Shown one piece after another: positions 35,233 to 45,262 of a stretch of 64,000 nt of DNA. The DNA comes from Gemmatimonadota bacterium (GTDB lineage Bacteria > Gemmatimonadota > Gemmatimonadetes > Longimicrobiales > Gaopeijiaceae), in assembly GCA_040882465.1 (NCBI GenBank), contig JBBEBG010000022.1, positions 44,016-108,015 on the forward strand, in the 5' to 3' direction. Position 1 is the stretch's first letter, and each line of letters opens with the position of its first letter. The notes under the pieces are model-generated. The model was given only the letters and a program-made list of their open reading frames with translations, searched no databases and was not told the origin of the DNA. The position numbers were made by a program, and so were the translations under genes.

Positions 35233-36509
35233 AGCCCGAGCTCTATCTCCTCGAGGACGGCGTGTCGCGAGAGTGGCACCCTTTTTCGCTGACGCGCCCC
35301 GTCGGCGAAATCCTCTTCGGCACCCTCCTTCTGCGGGAGCGGATCGAAAGGGCCTTCCGGGGCCCGGCGGCAGGCTACCTCGCGCCGAAGGATCTCGAAG
35401 GCTTCAGGGAGGAAAACGCGCCGCCGATCGCCGCCGGCGAGACGATGTCCACGACGGGTCCGCGCATCCTCCTCGCGTCCCGTTACTTGCCGGTGGACTC
35501 CGCTGTCGGAGAGGGAGCCTCGAGCCTCGGGCTCCCCGTCCCCCTGCCCGGTGGGGGGCACAGGCTCCTCGTCGGAGACCGCCCGGCGGGGTGGCTTCTC
35601 CCGGCCGGAGCGCCCCTTCCCGGACGAGAGCTCCTCGAAGGAACGAACGGCGCCGCGGTACCCTTTCCTGCTCTCCAACTTCCGGGGAGCCTCCTCGAGA
35701 CTCCCTGGGCGCTCCTCGAGGCGAACCCAGAGCGGATCTCCCTCGATCTCACACACGGGATCACCGGCGCTGATGGGCGTGCGCGCCCCCTCCCCGAGCT
35801 TCCACAGGTTCACCGCGTGGGAGAGCACACAGTCACCGCGGGCGAAGGCGTGGTGCTCGACCCGCTCGTGGTCCTCGACACCCGGGAGGGGCCGATCCAC
35901 CTCGGTGACAGGGTTCATCTCCATTCCTTCACGACCCTTCGCGGTCCGGCGTTCATCGGAAAAGGGAGCACACTTCTCGGAGGCGTTTTCGAGTCGCTCG
36001 CCTGCGGACCCGTGTGCCGCCTCCGCGGGGAGATTTCGGCTACGCTCATTCTCGGTTATGCGAACAAGTCGCACGACGGGTATATCGGGCACTCGCTCCT
36101 CGGGCGGTGGGTGAACCTCGGTGCTTTCACGACGAACTCCGATCTCAAGAACAACTACGGGCCGGTCCGAGTCGCCGCCCCCGTGGGGGAAATCGAGACG
36201 GGGCTCCTGAAGCTGGGGGTCTTCATGGGCGATCACGCGAAGACCGGGATCGGCACTTTCCTGAACGCGGGGACGATCGTCGGCGCCGGAAGCAACATCT
36301 ACGGTGGCCGGTTTCCCTGGAAGTGGATCCCACCCTTCGGCTGGGGGACCGCGGACGCCTTCGGCCCCTATCGCCTCGAGCCCTTCCTCGCGACGGTGGA
36401 ACGGGCCATGGGGCGTCGCGGGATCGCCCTCGGTGCCGGAGAGCGCGACTTCCTCGCCCGCGCGTGGGGCTCGGTGCACGCACCGGAGAGAGAGCGGGAA
36501 GAGCGATGA
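35229..36509 (+). CDS. GlmU-like sugar nucleotidyltransferase with left-handed beta-helix
   Basis: A 426-residue protein. The N-terminal part (ELYLLEDGVSREWHPFSLTR) matches the PF13562-type transferase-like domain; the C-terminal part (about 240-380) has hexapeptide-repeat character with VHLHSFTTLRGPAFIGKGS and LGAFTTNSDLKNNYGPVRV. The substrate cannot be read from sequence; sugar-phosphate activation next to manC is likely. Both ends overlap neighbours by four bases. Confidence 0.8.
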   Translation: MKPELYLLEDGVSREWHPFSLTRPVGEILFGTLLLRERIERAFRGPAAGYLAPKDLEGFREENAPPIAAGETMSTTGPRILLASRYLPVDSAVGEGASSLGLPVPLPGGGHRLLVGDRPAGWLLPAGAPLPGRELLEGTNGAAVPFPALQLPGSLLETPWALLEANPERISLDLTHGITGADGRARPLPELPQVHRVGEHTVTAGEGVVLDPLVVLDTREGPIHLGDRVHLHSFTTLRGPAFIGKGSTLLGGVFESLACGPVCRLRGEISATLILGYANKSHDGYIGHSLLGRWVNLGAFTTNSDLKNNYGPVRVAAPVGEIETGLLKLGVFMGDHAKTGIGTFLNAGTIVGAGSNIYGGRFPWKWIPPFGWGTADAFGPYRLEPFLATVERAMGRRGIALGAGERDFLARAWGSVHAPEREREER

Positions 36510-37327
36510 GAATCGCCCTTCTCGGGAGCGGGAGCCGCGGAAACGCGGTCCTCGTCGCCGGCCAGGATACCTGCATCCTGGTGGACGCGGGTCTCAGCGG
36601 ACGGGAGTTGGCAATTCGCCTCGAGCGGCTCGGGATCGCGCCCGAGGGAGTGGACGGCGTGGTCGTCACACACGAACACGGGGATCACACGCGCGGGATC
36701 GGTGTCTTCGCGCGCCGCTTCCAGACGCCTCTCTACATGACCCAGGGGACACGCGACGCCTGCGCTTCGCTCCTCCGTGGGGGAGAGACCGTCCACCTAT
36801 ACGAACCCGGCCGCCCTTTCGCGATCGGCGACCTCCGGGTGGATCCCTTCCTCACTGTCCACGACGCCACCGACCCTGTGGCCGTCACCGTCACGGGGAC
36901 GCGATGCGGAACCCGCATCGGAATCGCGACCGACCTCGGTCGCCCGACCGCCGGGATTCGCCACTCCCTCGCGGGATGCGACTTCCTCGTCCTCGAGGCG
37001 AATCACGACGAGGAGCTCCTGAGGCGGGGACCCTACCCTTCCACGGTTCAGGCACGGATCGCCTCCTCCCACGGACACCTCTCCAACCGGGCGGCGGCGA
37101 GCTTCGCCTGCGAGCTGCTCCATCCGAAGCTCGCCGGCCTCTTTCTCGCACACCTCTCCGCGGAGTGCAACCGCCCCGAGATCGCACACGCCACCGTCGC
37201 GGGCGCCCTCGGGAAAGCGGGATGGAGGGGGTTCCTGGAGGTGGCGAGCCAGGACGAACCGACGACTTTCGTGGACGTCGCGGAGCTGCGCCGCGCTCGG
37301 AGCGCGGGCCAGCTCTCCTTCCTCTGA
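36506..37327 (+). CDS. WalJ/YycJ-like MBL-fold hydrolase
   Basis: A 273-residue metallo-beta-lactamase-fold protein with the start MRIALLGSGSRGNAVLV and the metal motif THEHGDHTRG. Later ligands are in LTVHDATDP, ATDLGRPT and HGHLSNRAAA. WalJ proteins are DNA exonucleases or linked to wall-stress signalling in other phyla; here it follows two sugar-nucleotide genes and ends the operon. Confidence 0.85.
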   Translation: MRIALLGSGSRGNAVLVAGQDTCILVDAGLSGRELAIRLERLGIAPEGVDGVVVTHEHGDHTRGIGVFARRFQTPLYMTQGTRDACASLLRGGETVHLYEPGRPFAIGDLRVDPFLTVHDATDPVAVTVTGTRCGTRIGIATDLGRPTAGIRHSLAGCDFLVLEANHDEELLRRGPYPSTVQARIASSHGHLSNRAAASFACELLHPKLAGLFLAHLSAECNRPEIAHATVAGALGKAGWRGFLEVASQDEPTTFVDVAELRRARSAGQLSFL

Positions 37328-37343
37328 TCGCTTCTGGAGCTTT

Positions 37344-37384
37344 CCGGGGCGCCGCCCCGGACCTGTGCGGGGGCCGAGGGCCCT
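37344..37384. terminator. Paired GC hairpins between convergent genes
   Basis: A 7-bp perfect stem with a 3-base loop at 37344-37360 and a second palindromic stem centred near 37377 fill the 70 bases between the walJ-like stop and the rseP stop. T-tracts are weak, so termination in either direction is inferred from position and symmetry. Confidence 0.45.
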
Positions 37385-37397
37385 CGCCCCTTCCGTC

Positions 37398-38828
37398 CTA
37401 CCGCCCGAGGAGGCGGAGGAAATCGTTCCCGAGGGCGAGCGCCATGATCCCGATGAGTACGGCGAAGCCGACCTGACTCCAACGTACCCTCTGCTGAACG
37501 GAGAGGGGGCGCCCGCGGACCGCTTCGATCGAGAGGAAGAGGAGGTGCCCACCGTCGAGAACCGGAATCGGGAGGAGGTTCAGGATGGCGAGGTTAACCG
37601 AAAAGAGGGCCATAAATCGGAGGAAGACCGGAAGTCCCTCGGCCGCTGCCTGACCGGAGAGCTCGCCGATGGTGACGATGCTCCCCAGGTTCCGGGCCGA
37701 CATCCTCCCCGTGACGAGGTCGCGGAGGAACCGAAGGATTTCCGTGCTGACAAAGACCGTATCGCTCCAGCCGGTTCGTACCGCGGCCAGGAGGGGGACC
37801 CGAGTGAAGACGAAGTCCGGTCCGGTGCCGGAAATGCCGAGACCCAACGCCCGCGTTTCACCCGTGGTGGGATCCGGCACTTGCTCCGCGGAGGGGGTCA
37901 CTAGCCGCACGAGCAGGCCACCGCCGCGATTCAGGGTGAGCTCCACCTCCCTCTCCAGATTCTCCTGGACCTTCGATCGAAGCTCGGGCCAGGCACTGAT
38001 TTCCTCCCCGTTCACGGCGACGATTCGGTCCCCGGGCTGAATCCCCCCTTGGGCCGCCGGCGACCCGCGTCCGACCGACTGGACCACCGGCTCCGTCCAG
38101 TACTCCAGCGCGGAGAGAACCCCTTGGCGAGCCTCGGCGCCGGTCAACACCGCCGTCAGCTCTCCGGAAGGGCCCGAGTAAACGAAGGCGACCGGCCCGT
38201 CCGGGGATTCGAGAACGGCATCGCGGACATCCCCCCAGTGGGCCACCGGGCGATCTCCGATGCGCGTGATCGTCGCGCCGATGGGAAGCGCGGCGAGGCC
38301 GCCGGCGCCGGCGGGGAGGAACTCCGAATGCACCGCGGCAACCCGGGTAGTGTCCGGTGCCGCCTGTCCCCATCCGGCGGCGACGACCGTAAAAGCGAGA
38401 AACGCAAAAATCATATTCATCACCACGCCCGCGGAGATCACCCAGGCGCGCGCGGGGACGGATTTCGAGTCGAAGTCGCCCTGTCGGGGCGCGCGGGACC
38501 GCGGCGCCATCGCTTCGACGCTTGGGCCGCCCGGCATCTCGGCTTCCCCATCTTCTCCCCCGGGGGCGGCGGGCTGGGCCTCTTTCCCTCCCTCGATCGC
38601 CTCCATGACCTCGTCGTCCATCCCGCCCATTTTCACGAACCCGCCGAGGGGGATGGCGCTAATGACGTATTCCGTCTCTCCGCGGCGGAATCCGAAGACC
38701 TTGGGCCCGAGACCGACCGAGAAGCGCTCCACCCGAATCCCGACGGAGCGCGCCGCGAGAAAGTGTCCCAACTCGTGGACGAAGATGAGCACGCCCAGGA
38801 CGACGATCGTGGAGAGGATGACAGTCAT
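37398..38828 (-). CDS. rseP: Site-2 intramembrane metalloprotease RseP
   Basis: A 476-residue membrane protease. The zinc motif HELGH is at residues 18-22 in the first helix and the third ligand in NLLPIPVLDGGHLLF near the C-terminus. Between them lies at least one PDZ domain (PAAQGGIQPGDRIVAVNG). An acidic insert at about 75-115 is unusual. It cleaves membrane-bound anti-sigma factors or signal-peptide remnants. Four-base overlap with dxr. Confidence 0.93.
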   Translation of the reverse strand: MTVILSTIVVLGVLIFVHELGHFLAARSVGIRVERFSVGLGPKVFGFRRGETEYVISAIPLGGFVKMGGMDDEVMEAIEGGKEAQPAAPGGEDGEAEMPGGPSVEAMAPRSRAPRQGDFDSKSVPARAWVISAGVVMNMIFAFLAFTVVAAGWGQAAPDTTRVAAVHSEFLPAGAGGLAALPIGATITRIGDRPVAHWGDVRDAVLESPDGPVAFVYSGPSGELTAVLTGAEARQGVLSALEYWTEPVVQSVGRGSPAAQGGIQPGDRIVAVNGEEISAWPELRSKVQENLEREVELTLNRGGGLLVRLVTPSAEQVPDPTTGETRALGLGISGTGPDFVFTRVPLLAAVRTGWSDTVFVSTEILRFLRDLVTGRMSARNLGSIVTIGELSGQAAAEGLPVFLRFMALFSVNLAILNLLPIPVLDGGHLLFLSIEAVRGRPLSVQQRVRWSQVGFAVLIGIMALALGNDFLRLLGR

Positions 38829-40012
38829 CCGTCGGATCCCGGCACGGCGGGGAGTTGGCGCTCGACGAGCTCCCGCGCGACCTGACGGGCGGTCCGGTCC
38901 GCGTCCAGGACGTCATGGAGGTCCCGCACGGGAGCGGAGGGAACGCGGACGAGCGTTTCTCCCACGACTTCGGTCATCCCCTGGAAGGAGAGGAGGTCGT
39001 CGAGGAAGGCCCCGACCGCGATCTCGTTCGCCGCATTGAACACCGTTGGCGCCGTTCCCCCTTCACGCCCGGCCCTCACACCGATTCCGAAGAGCGGAAA
39101 CGCTTCGTCGTCCACACGCTCGAAAGTGAGCGGCGACGATCGAACCGGATCGAAGCTCCGGAGCTCCGGATCGGAGATCCGGTCCGGGTGCGTGAGGGCA
39201 TAAAGAATTGGAAGCTCCATGGTGGGAAACCCCATTTGTGCCATCACGGATCCATCCACGAACTCGACCATGGAGTGGATGACCGATTGAGGGTGAACGA
39301 CGACCGTGATATCCCGGTACGCCATCTGGAAGAGGTAGTGGGCTTCGATCACTTCCAGCGCCTTGTTCGCGAGCGTGGCGGAAGCGACCGTGATTCTCGC
39401 CCCCATCTCCCACGTGGGGTGGCGCAACGCGTCGGAGGGTCGTGCTTCGGCCAGCCGCCCCGCGGTCCACCCCCGAAAGGGTCCCCCCGAAGCAGTTAAC
39501 ACGAGGCGTGCCACTCCGGTCCCTTGCCGACCCCCCAGACATTGGAAGAGGGCCGAGTGCTCCGAATCCACCGGAACGAGCTCGCCGCCCCCTCGGTGGA
39601 GGGCCTCGAGGACCAGCGCGCCCCCGGTCACGAGCGATTCCTTGTTCGCCAGCGCGAGCCGCTTCCCCGCCTCAAGTGCACGGAGCGAGGGCTCCAGCCC
39701 GGCGAATCCCACGAGGGCGTTCACCACGACGTCCACATCCGGACGCGCGACGGCATCGAGGAGCGCTTCCCTTCCCCCCACCCACTCGTCGCCATTCGTG
39801 GAGCATCCCGTGAACGCAGCCTGGTCGGTAACGACGACGCGGGCCGGGCGGTGCTCCCGGACCTGGCGCTCGAGGTCGCGCACGGAGGCGTTGGCGCTCA
39901 GAACGGTGACCTGAAAACGGTCGGGGTGCCGGGCCATTACGCGGAGCGCTGCGACGCCGATCGAGCCGGTGGAGCCCAGGAGGGCCACACGAATCCGCCC
40001 GCCGTCGGTCAC
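38825..40012 (-). CDS. dxr: 1-deoxy-D-xylulose 5-phosphate reductoisomerase
   Basis: A 395-residue enzyme of the MEP isoprenoid pathway, forming MEP from DXP with NADPH. The GSTGSIG nucleotide motif, LANKESLV, VDSEHSALFQCL and VVHPQSVIHSMVEFVDGS are present. The GTG at 40012 overlaps the cdsA stop as GTGA. A very long frame upstream is antisense or out of frame with cdsA and is rejected. Confidence 0.96.
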   Translation of the reverse strand: MTDGGRIRVALLGSTGSIGVAALRVMARHPDRFQVTVLSANASVRDLERQVREHRPARVVVTDQAAFTGCSTNGDEWVGGREALLDAVARPDVDVVVNALVGFAGLEPSLRALEAGKRLALANKESLVTGGALVLEALHRGGGELVPVDSEHSALFQCLGGRQGTGVARLVLTASGGPFRGWTAGRLAEARPSDALRHPTWEMGARITVASATLANKALEVIEAHYLFQMAYRDITVVVHPQSVIHSMVEFVDGSVMAQMGFPTMELPILYALTHPDRISDPELRSFDPVRSSPLTFERVDDEAFPLFGIGVRAGREGGTAPTVFNAANEIAVGAFLDDLLSFQGMTEVVGETLVRVPSAPVRDLHDVLDADRTARQVARELVERQLPAVPGSDG

Positions 40013-40875
40013 TGAATGAAAAGCGGCAGAAGGAGATAAGTCAGGGGAAGGGTAAAAAAGATCGCGTCGAACCGGTCGAGGACGCCGCCGTGCCCCGGAA
40101 ATAGCGCTCCCGAGTCCTTCACGCCGGCCTCCCGCTTGAGGACCGACTCGGCGAGGTCGGCCACCTGGGCGACGGCGCCGATCAGGAGTCCAAAAATCGC
40201 GGCCGCCACCACCGAGAGCCCCAGTCCCGTGTAGGGGAGGAGGAACACCCAGGTGAAAAGCGCCGCGCCCGCGGACGCGCCGACGAGCCCACCGATTCCC
40301 CCCTCCACCGTCTTCGCCGGACTGACGGCCGGGAGGAGCTTCCGGCGTCCCCAGCGGTGCCCCGCGAGATACGCGAAGGTGTCCCCGATCCAGGTGACCG
40401 CGAAGGGGAAGACGAGGAGAAGGGCGCCTTCCCATCCCGGCTCCCCTCCCCCCGTCGCCGGGAAGTTCCGCAGATGTACGGCGAACGAAAGTGTGGCGCC
40501 GACGTACACGGCCCCGAAGAGGGTGATCGCCACGGCCAGGAGCGGATCGCCGTTCGAGCCCCGGACGAAGACCGCACCCCCGAGAGCACTCAGCGCCAGG
40601 ACGAGGATCACGCCCCATCCCCATACCGCCCAACCTTCGATCCCGTCTCCCCAGGCCGCGGCGAGGACGAGGAGCGCGGCGGCGGGGACGCCGAGCCAGG
40701 TGAAGGGCCTCCATCCGCGGGCCGCCGCGAGATGAAAGATCTCGAGGGCGCCCGCGCCGGCCAACAGGGCGACCACCGAGGCCACGGGCCAAGTACCGAA
40801 ATAGGTGATCGCGATCCCGATGGGCACGCCGACGGCGGCGACCCCCAGGCGTCGCGCGAGATCGGATCCGGCCAT
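40009..40875 (-). CDS. cdsA: Phosphatidate cytidylyltransferase
   Basis: A 288-residue membrane enzyme that makes CDP-diacylglycerol from phosphatidic acid and CTP. About eight hydrophobic helices are present, and the family signature ends in KDSGALFPGHGGVLDRFDA. It sits in the normal uppS-cdsA-dxr-rseP order, 19 bases after uppS. Confidence 0.94.
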   Translation of the reverse strand: MAGSDLARRLGVAAVGVPIGIAITYFGTWPVASVVALLAGAGALEIFHLAAARGWRPFTWLGVPAAALLVLAAAWGDGIEGWAVWGWGVILVLALSALGGAVFVRGSNGDPLLAVAITLFGAVYVGATLSFAVHLRNFPATGGGEPGWEGALLLVFPFAVTWIGDTFAYLAGHRWGRRKLLPAVSPAKTVEGGIGGLVGASAGAALFTWVFLLPYTGLGLSVVAAAIFGLLIGAVAQVADLAESVLKREAGVKDSGALFPGHGGVLDRFDAIFFTLPLTYLLLPLFIQ

Positions 40876-40894
40876 TTGTGGTCCCGGGCGCCGG

Positions 40895-41638
40895 TCAGGA
40901 AGGCGACACGCGGCCGAAGCGCCGCTCCCGCCGACGGAACTCCTCGACCGCTCCGAAGAGGTCGTCGCGCGTGAAGTCGGGCCAGAGCACGGGCGTGATG
41001 TAAATCTCTGCGTACGCGAGCTGCCAGAGCATGAAGTTGGAGATGCGAAACTCCCCGGAAGTCCGGATCAGAAGGTCCGGGTCCGGGAGCCCGTCCGTGA
41101 AGAGCGCGGCGGAAAAACTCTCCAGGTCGATTTCCTCCACGGTGATCTCGCCCGACTCGACGCGACGCGCGAGCGCGCGGGCCGCCTCGAGGATCTCGGC
41201 CCGCCCCGAATAAGAAATCATGAGGTTCAGGCGAAGGCGATCCCCCCCGCGTGTCGCTTCCTCGATCATTCGGACCGCCTCGCGCGCGCCGTCGTCGAGA
41301 GGCCGGAGGTCACCAAGCACGTGCACCTCCACGCCGCTCTCGCGGAGTTCCTCCCGCTCTTTTTCCGCGTAGATCTTGAGGAGGGCCATCAGGGCGTGGA
41401 CCTCTTCTTCGGGACGATGCCAGTTTTCGGTGGAGAAGGCGAAGAGAGTGAGGATCTCGATCCCCGCCTCGATGGACGCCTCGATCGTCTCACGCACGAC
41501 CTTCATCCCCTCGTGGTGCCCCGCGATTCGTGGAAGTCCGCGATCGGCGGCCCAGCGCCCGTTTCCGTCCATGATGACGGCGACGTGCCGGGGCGCGGGA
41601 CAGTCGGCGGGAGCCGAATCGGAAGGAACGTCGTTCAT
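40895..41638 (-). CDS. uppS: Di-trans,poly-cis-undecaprenyl diphosphate synthase
   Basis: A 247-residue cis-prenyltransferase that supplies the undecaprenyl carrier. The signature HVAVIMDGNGRWA carries the catalytic Asp24, followed by LTLFAFSTENWHRP and the C-terminal DLLIRTSGEFRISNFMLWQL. The ATG at 41638 is chosen; a longer frame to 41710 adds a Ser/Leu-rich stretch without support. Confidence 0.95.
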   Translation of the reverse strand: MNDVPSDSAPADCPAPRHVAVIMDGNGRWAADRGLPRIAGHHEGMKVVRETIEASIEAGIEILTLFAFSTENWHRPEEEVHALMALLKIYAEKEREELRESGVEVHVLGDLRPLDDGAREAVRMIEEATRGGDRLRLNLMISYSGRAEILEAARALARRVESGEITVEEIDLESFSAALFTDGLPDPDLLIRTSGEFRISNFMLWQLAYAEIYITPVLWPDFTRDDLFGAVEEFRRRERRFGRVSPS

Positions 41639-41748
41639 CAAGAGGAAGATGTTCGCGGCGGAGGGGAGTGTCAAAAGCGAGAGATGGGACCGGGAATCCA
41701 GGGAGGACACGGGGATCCGACTGCCGCCCCCGGGTCTTCGGCGAACTG

Positions 41749-42300
41749 CTAGACCGTCATGACCTCGCGCTCCTTGGACGCCAAGAGCTCGTCTACCTTG
41801 GCGATGTACTGGTCCGTGAGCGTCTGTATTTCGTCGGTCGTCCGGCGTCCTTCGTCGTCCGACAGGTCCCCGTCCTTCATCCTGTGCTTCACCGCATCGT
41901 TCCCCTCCCGCCGCGCGTGACGGATCGAAATGCGCCCTTCCTCCGCCATCTTTCCGAGGAGCTTCACGTATTCCTTTCTGCGCTCCTCGTTCAGCGGGGG
42001 GATCGGAATCCGAATGACCTGGCCATCATTGGCCGGGTTCAGACCGAGGTCCGCCTGGTGAATCCCCTTTTCGATCATCGCGATGATCGAGCGGTCGAAG
42101 GGTTGGACCAGAATCAGGGAAGCCTCGGGGGTCGAAACGGTGGCGACCTGGTTCAGCGGAAGCTGCGCTCCGTAGGCTTCCACCCGGACGGTATCGAGGA
42201 TCGTCGGCGTCGCCTTCCCGGTCCGGATGGTCGCGAACTCCCGCCGCACGGCGTCCAGCGCGTCGTCCATGTGTTTTTTTACATTTCCGATCGTGGGCAT
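41749..42300 (-). CDS. frr: Ribosome recycling factor
   Basis: A 183-residue RRF that splits post-termination ribosomes with EF-G. The three-helix bundle sequence with REFATIRTGKATPTILDTV and IRIPIPPLNEERRKEYVKLL is typical. It lies 10 bases after pyrH. Confidence 0.96.
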   Translation of the reverse strand: MPTIGNVKKHMDDALDAVRREFATIRTGKATPTILDTVRVEAYGAQLPLNQVATVSTPEASLILVQPFDRSIIAMIEKGIHQADLGLNPANDGQVIRIPIPPLNEERRKEYVKLLGKMAEEGRISIRHARREGNDAVKHRMKDGDLSDDEGRRTTDEIQTLTDQYIAKVDELLASKEREVMTV

Positions 42301-42310
42301 CTCGTCCTCT

Positions 42311-43036
42311 TCACGATACGAGGGTCCCGACCGCCTCGCCCCGGATCGCGGCGCCGATGGAACCCCGCTGGTTCAGGCTCAACACGATGATCGGGAGGTC
42401 GTTTTCCTTGCAGAGCGACACCGCCGGTGCGTCCATGACGCCGAGCTCCCGCGCCACGACCTCCTGAAAGGAAACGGTGGGGAGAAAGGTGGCGTCCGGA
42501 TTCGAGTTCGGATCCGCGGTATACACACCCGCGACCTTTGTCGCCTTGATGATCACATCCGATTCCATCTCGATCGCTCGCAGGACCGCGGCGGTATCCG
42601 TGGAGAAGTAAGGGTTCCCGGTCCCGCCCGCAAACAAGACCACCCGCCCCTTCTCGAGATGGCGGAGCGCCCGCCGGCGGATGTACGGCTCCGCCAGCTC
42701 CTCCATCCGGATTGCCGTCATGACCCGGGTCTCGACGCCCTTCCGTTCGAGCATGTCCTGAAGCGCCATCGCGTTGATGATGGTCGCGAGCATCCCCATG
42801 TAGTCAGCGGTCACGCGGTCCATCCCCCTCTGCGAGGCGACGGTGCCGCGGACGATGTTCCCTCCCCCGACGACGAGCCCGAGCGCCACCCCCATCTCGT
42901 GAACTTCCTTGACTTCGTCGGTGAGGCGGTCCACCACGGGAGGGTCAATTCCGAAACCCTTTTCTCCCGCAAGCGCCTCCCCCGAGAGCTTGAGGAGGAC
43001 GCGGCGGTACCGCAGTTCGGGAGCGATCAGGCTCAT
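42311..43036 (-). CDS. pyrH: UMP kinase
   Basis: A 241-residue hexameric UMP kinase of the amino-acid-kinase fold. [45 protein letters not shown] and the [14 protein letters not shown] segment are present. It is placed between tsf and frr as usual. Confidence 0.96.
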   Translation of the reverse strand: MSLIAPELRYRRVLLKLSGEALAGEKGFGIDPPVVDRLTDEVKEVHEMGVALGLVVGGGNIVRGTVASQRGMDRVTADYMGMLATIINAMALQDMLERKGVETRVMTAIRMEELAEPYIRRRALRHLEKGRVVLFAGGTGNPYFSTDTAAVLRAIEMESDVIIKATKVAGVYTADPNSNPDATFLPTVSFQEVVARELGVMDAPAVSLCKENDLPIIVLSLNQRGSIGAAIRGEAVGTLVS

Positions 43037-43106
43037 CGGTGGCTCACAAGCGGCGCGTCGTGCATGAGTCTCGCGATCGCGATCGGGGCACGACCGGTCC
43101 CATCGG

Positions 43107-43703
43107 CTATACCTCGCCGATCTCGAAGCGCGCGAATCGAGCGACCTCCACTTTTTCTCCGGTCTTGGCGGAGAGCTCTGTCAGGAGGTCCTCGATCGTG
43201 CGCTCCGGATCCTTCACCCAGGGCTGCTTCAGGAGCGTCGCCTCTTCGAAGAACTTCCGGAGCTTCCCCTCGACGATCTTCTCCTGAATGTTTTCCGGTT
43301 TCCCCTCCGCGCGCACCTGCTCGAGATAGATCTGCCGCTCGCGATCGAGGACCTCGGGCGGGACTTCCTCCGCGCGCACGGTCATCGGTCGCGCGGCCGC
43401 GATATGCATCGCGAGATCGCGGGCGAGTCCCTGGAAGTCGTCGGTGCTCGCGACGAAGTCCGTTTCGCACCGGAGTTCGACCATGACCCCGATCCGCCCG
43501 CCATGGTGGAGATAGTGGCCGACCGTTCCCTGATTCGCCGACTTCCCCGCCCGCTTGGCGGCTTTCGCGGCGCCTTTGGTGCGCAGGAGGTCGATGGCGG
43601 CTTCGACGTCTCCGCCGGTCTCCTCGAGGGCGTTCTTGCAGTCCATCATTCCGGCTCCGGTGCGATCCCGGAGCGCCTTCACCTCTCTTGCGGTCACACT
43701 CAT
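43107..43703 (-). CDS. tsf: Elongation factor Ts (short form)
   Basis: A 198-residue EF-Ts that recycles EF-Tu-GDP. The N-terminal UBA-like domain [21 protein letters not shown] and the core [16 protein letters not shown] segment (seen as [17 protein letters not shown]) are clear. It is the short form with one core subdomain, as in Thermus. The start is set at the ATG at 43703; the in-frame extension upstream is not family-like. Confidence 0.96.
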   Translation of the reverse strand: MSVTAREVKALRDRTGAGMMDCKNALEETGGDVEAAIDLLRTKGAAKAAKRAGKSANQGTVGHYLHHGGRIGVMVELRCETDFVASTDDFQGLARDLAMHIAAARPMTVRAEEVPPEVLDRERQIYLEQVRAEGKPENIQEKIVEGKLRKFFEEATLLKQPWVKDPERTIEDLLTELSAKTGEKVEVARFARFEIGEV

Positions 43704-43868
43704 CTTACTCGCCACTCGAAATCTTGAGTTCGTGAAAAGAGGCGGCAGCGACGGGGGAGGAGGATCCGGATCCATCTCGGCCCCCTGCCGCCATTCGGCT
43801 ACCGCCTCGCGACTCCCGTCCGGTCCCGGCCGAGAGCTCGGGAGGAGATCCACCCTCCCTGGACTTTC

Positions 43869-44804
43869 CTATTCGAGGTCCGTTCCCCCCTCGGTCCCGG
43901 ACCCCGCCTCTCCGCCGGGTGAGCCCTCTCCCTCCGGCGCGTCTCCCCTCAGGCGCTCGATCACTTCCGGGCGCGGCCGGCGGCGGCGGCGCACGCGGCG
44001 CTGCGAAGTGTCGTCCACCGCGGCTGCCTTTTCGCCCGTTTCGGTCGAATAGGTGGTCGCCTCGACCTCGTCGGCCCGCCGGCGATCTTCTTCGGGAACC
44101 TCCCTCCGGGTGACCTGGATCGCATCCGCGATCGCCTTCGTGATGAGCCCCACCGAGCGGATCGCATCGTCGTTTCCGGGAATCGGATAGTCGATATGGT
44201 CCGGATCGGCATTCGTATCCGCGATCGCGATGACGGGAATTCCGAGGCGGTTCGCTTCCCTGACCGCGATCACCTCGCGCTTTGCGTCCACGACAAAAAT
44301 CGCGCCGGGAAGGCGGCCCATGTCCTTCAGGCCCGAGAAGTACTTCTCGAGCTTCAGCCGCTCACGGTCGAGCAGGAGCTGTTCTTTCTTCGTATAAAAC
44401 TCGAACGCGTTCTCTTCCTGACCCCGTTCAAGCTCCTTCAGGCGACGGATCTGTTGACGGATCGTCTGGAAGTTCGTCAGGATCCCGCCGAGCCAGCGCT
44501 CCGTCACGAAAAAAGCGCCGCACCGCAGCGCCTCCTGCTCGATGATGGACCGGAGCTGGGGTTTCGTACAGACGAAAAGGACGCGGTCACCCGCGAGAAC
44601 GACCCGCCGGACGACCACTTCGGCGGCACGGAGCCGGTCGAGGGTCTTCCGCAGGTCAATGATGTGAATCCCGTTCCGCTCGCTGAAGATGTACTTCTTC
44701 ATCTTCGGGTTCCAACGGCGAGTCTGGTGCCCGAAATGCACACCGGCCTCGAGAAGTTCGTTCAGCCCTACGAGTGGCGGCTCAGGGATCATGGATTCGC
44801 TCAA
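43869..44804 (-). CDS. rpsB: 30S ribosomal protein S2 with extended C-terminus
   Basis: A 311-residue S2. [33 protein letters not shown] and [20 protein letters not shown] are canonical. After about residue 230 there is an extra tail of roughly 75 residues, first acidic, then Arg-rich, then Gly/Glu-rich, longer than in most bacteria. Confidence 0.96.
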   Translation of the reverse strand: MSESMIPEPPLVGLNELLEAGVHFGHQTRRWNPKMKKYIFSERNGIHIIDLRKTLDRLRAAEVVVRRVVLAGDRVLFVCTKPQLRSIIEQEALRCGAFFVTERWLGGILTNFQTIRQQIRRLKELERGQEENAFEFYTKKEQLLLDRERLKLEKYFSGLKDMGRLPGAIFVVDAKREVIAVREANRLGIPVIAIADTNADPDHIDYPIPGNDDAIRSVGLITKAIADAIQVTRREVPEEDRRRADEVEATTYSTETGEKAAAVDDTSQRRVRRRRRPRPEVIERLRGDAPEGEGSPGGEAGSGTEGGTDLE

Positions 44805-44831
44805 AGGATTCGCTCTGCCTCGCTTCGCAGG

Positions 44832-45233
44832 TTAACGCTTGCTGAACTGGAAGCGCTTTCGGGCCTTGGGACGGCCGGGCTTCTTCCGTTCGACTTTGCG
44901 GGAGTCGCGGGTGAGGAGGCCATGTTTGCGGAGGAGCGGCCGGATCTCCTCATCGGTACCGAGGACGGCGCGCGCGACCGCCAGGCGAATCGCGTCCGCC
45001 TGCCCGGAAATGCCGCCGCCGCGCACCTTCACGGTGACGTCGAACTGGCCATACCGCCCCGTGATCTTGAGCGCCTCTTCCGCCCTATTGCGATGGAGAA
45101 GCCGGGGGAAATAGGCCCGGAGTTCCCGCCCGTTCACGGAGAACTCGCCGGTGCCCGGGCGGAGGACCGCCCTCGCCGTGCTCGTCTTCCTGCGTCCGAC
45201 CGCGCGCAATTCTTCGCTTGTTTTTTCTGCCAT
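44832..45233 (-). CDS. rpsI: 30S ribosomal protein S9
   Basis: A 133-residue S9, with VGRRKTSTARAVLRPG near the start, the GGGISGQADAIRLAVARAV core and the conserved basic C-terminal tail ending RFQFSKR that reaches the P-site tRNA. It follows rplM. Confidence 0.97.
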   Translation of the reverse strand: MAEKTSEELRAVGRRKTSTARAVLRPGTGEFSVNGRELRAYFPRLLHRNRAEEALKITGRYGQFDVTVKVRGGGISGQADAIRLAVARAVLGTDEEIRPLLRKHGLLTRDSRKVERKKPGRPKARKRFQFSKR

Positions 45234-45262
45234 CTTCGCCAGTTCGTCTTCGGGGAAACCCG

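Noticed and set aside
38825..40792. 655-codon frame as a longer dxr
   Set aside because: The first 260 codons lie inside cdsA in another frame and do not resemble dxr; a GTG at 40012 gives a normal-length enzyme.
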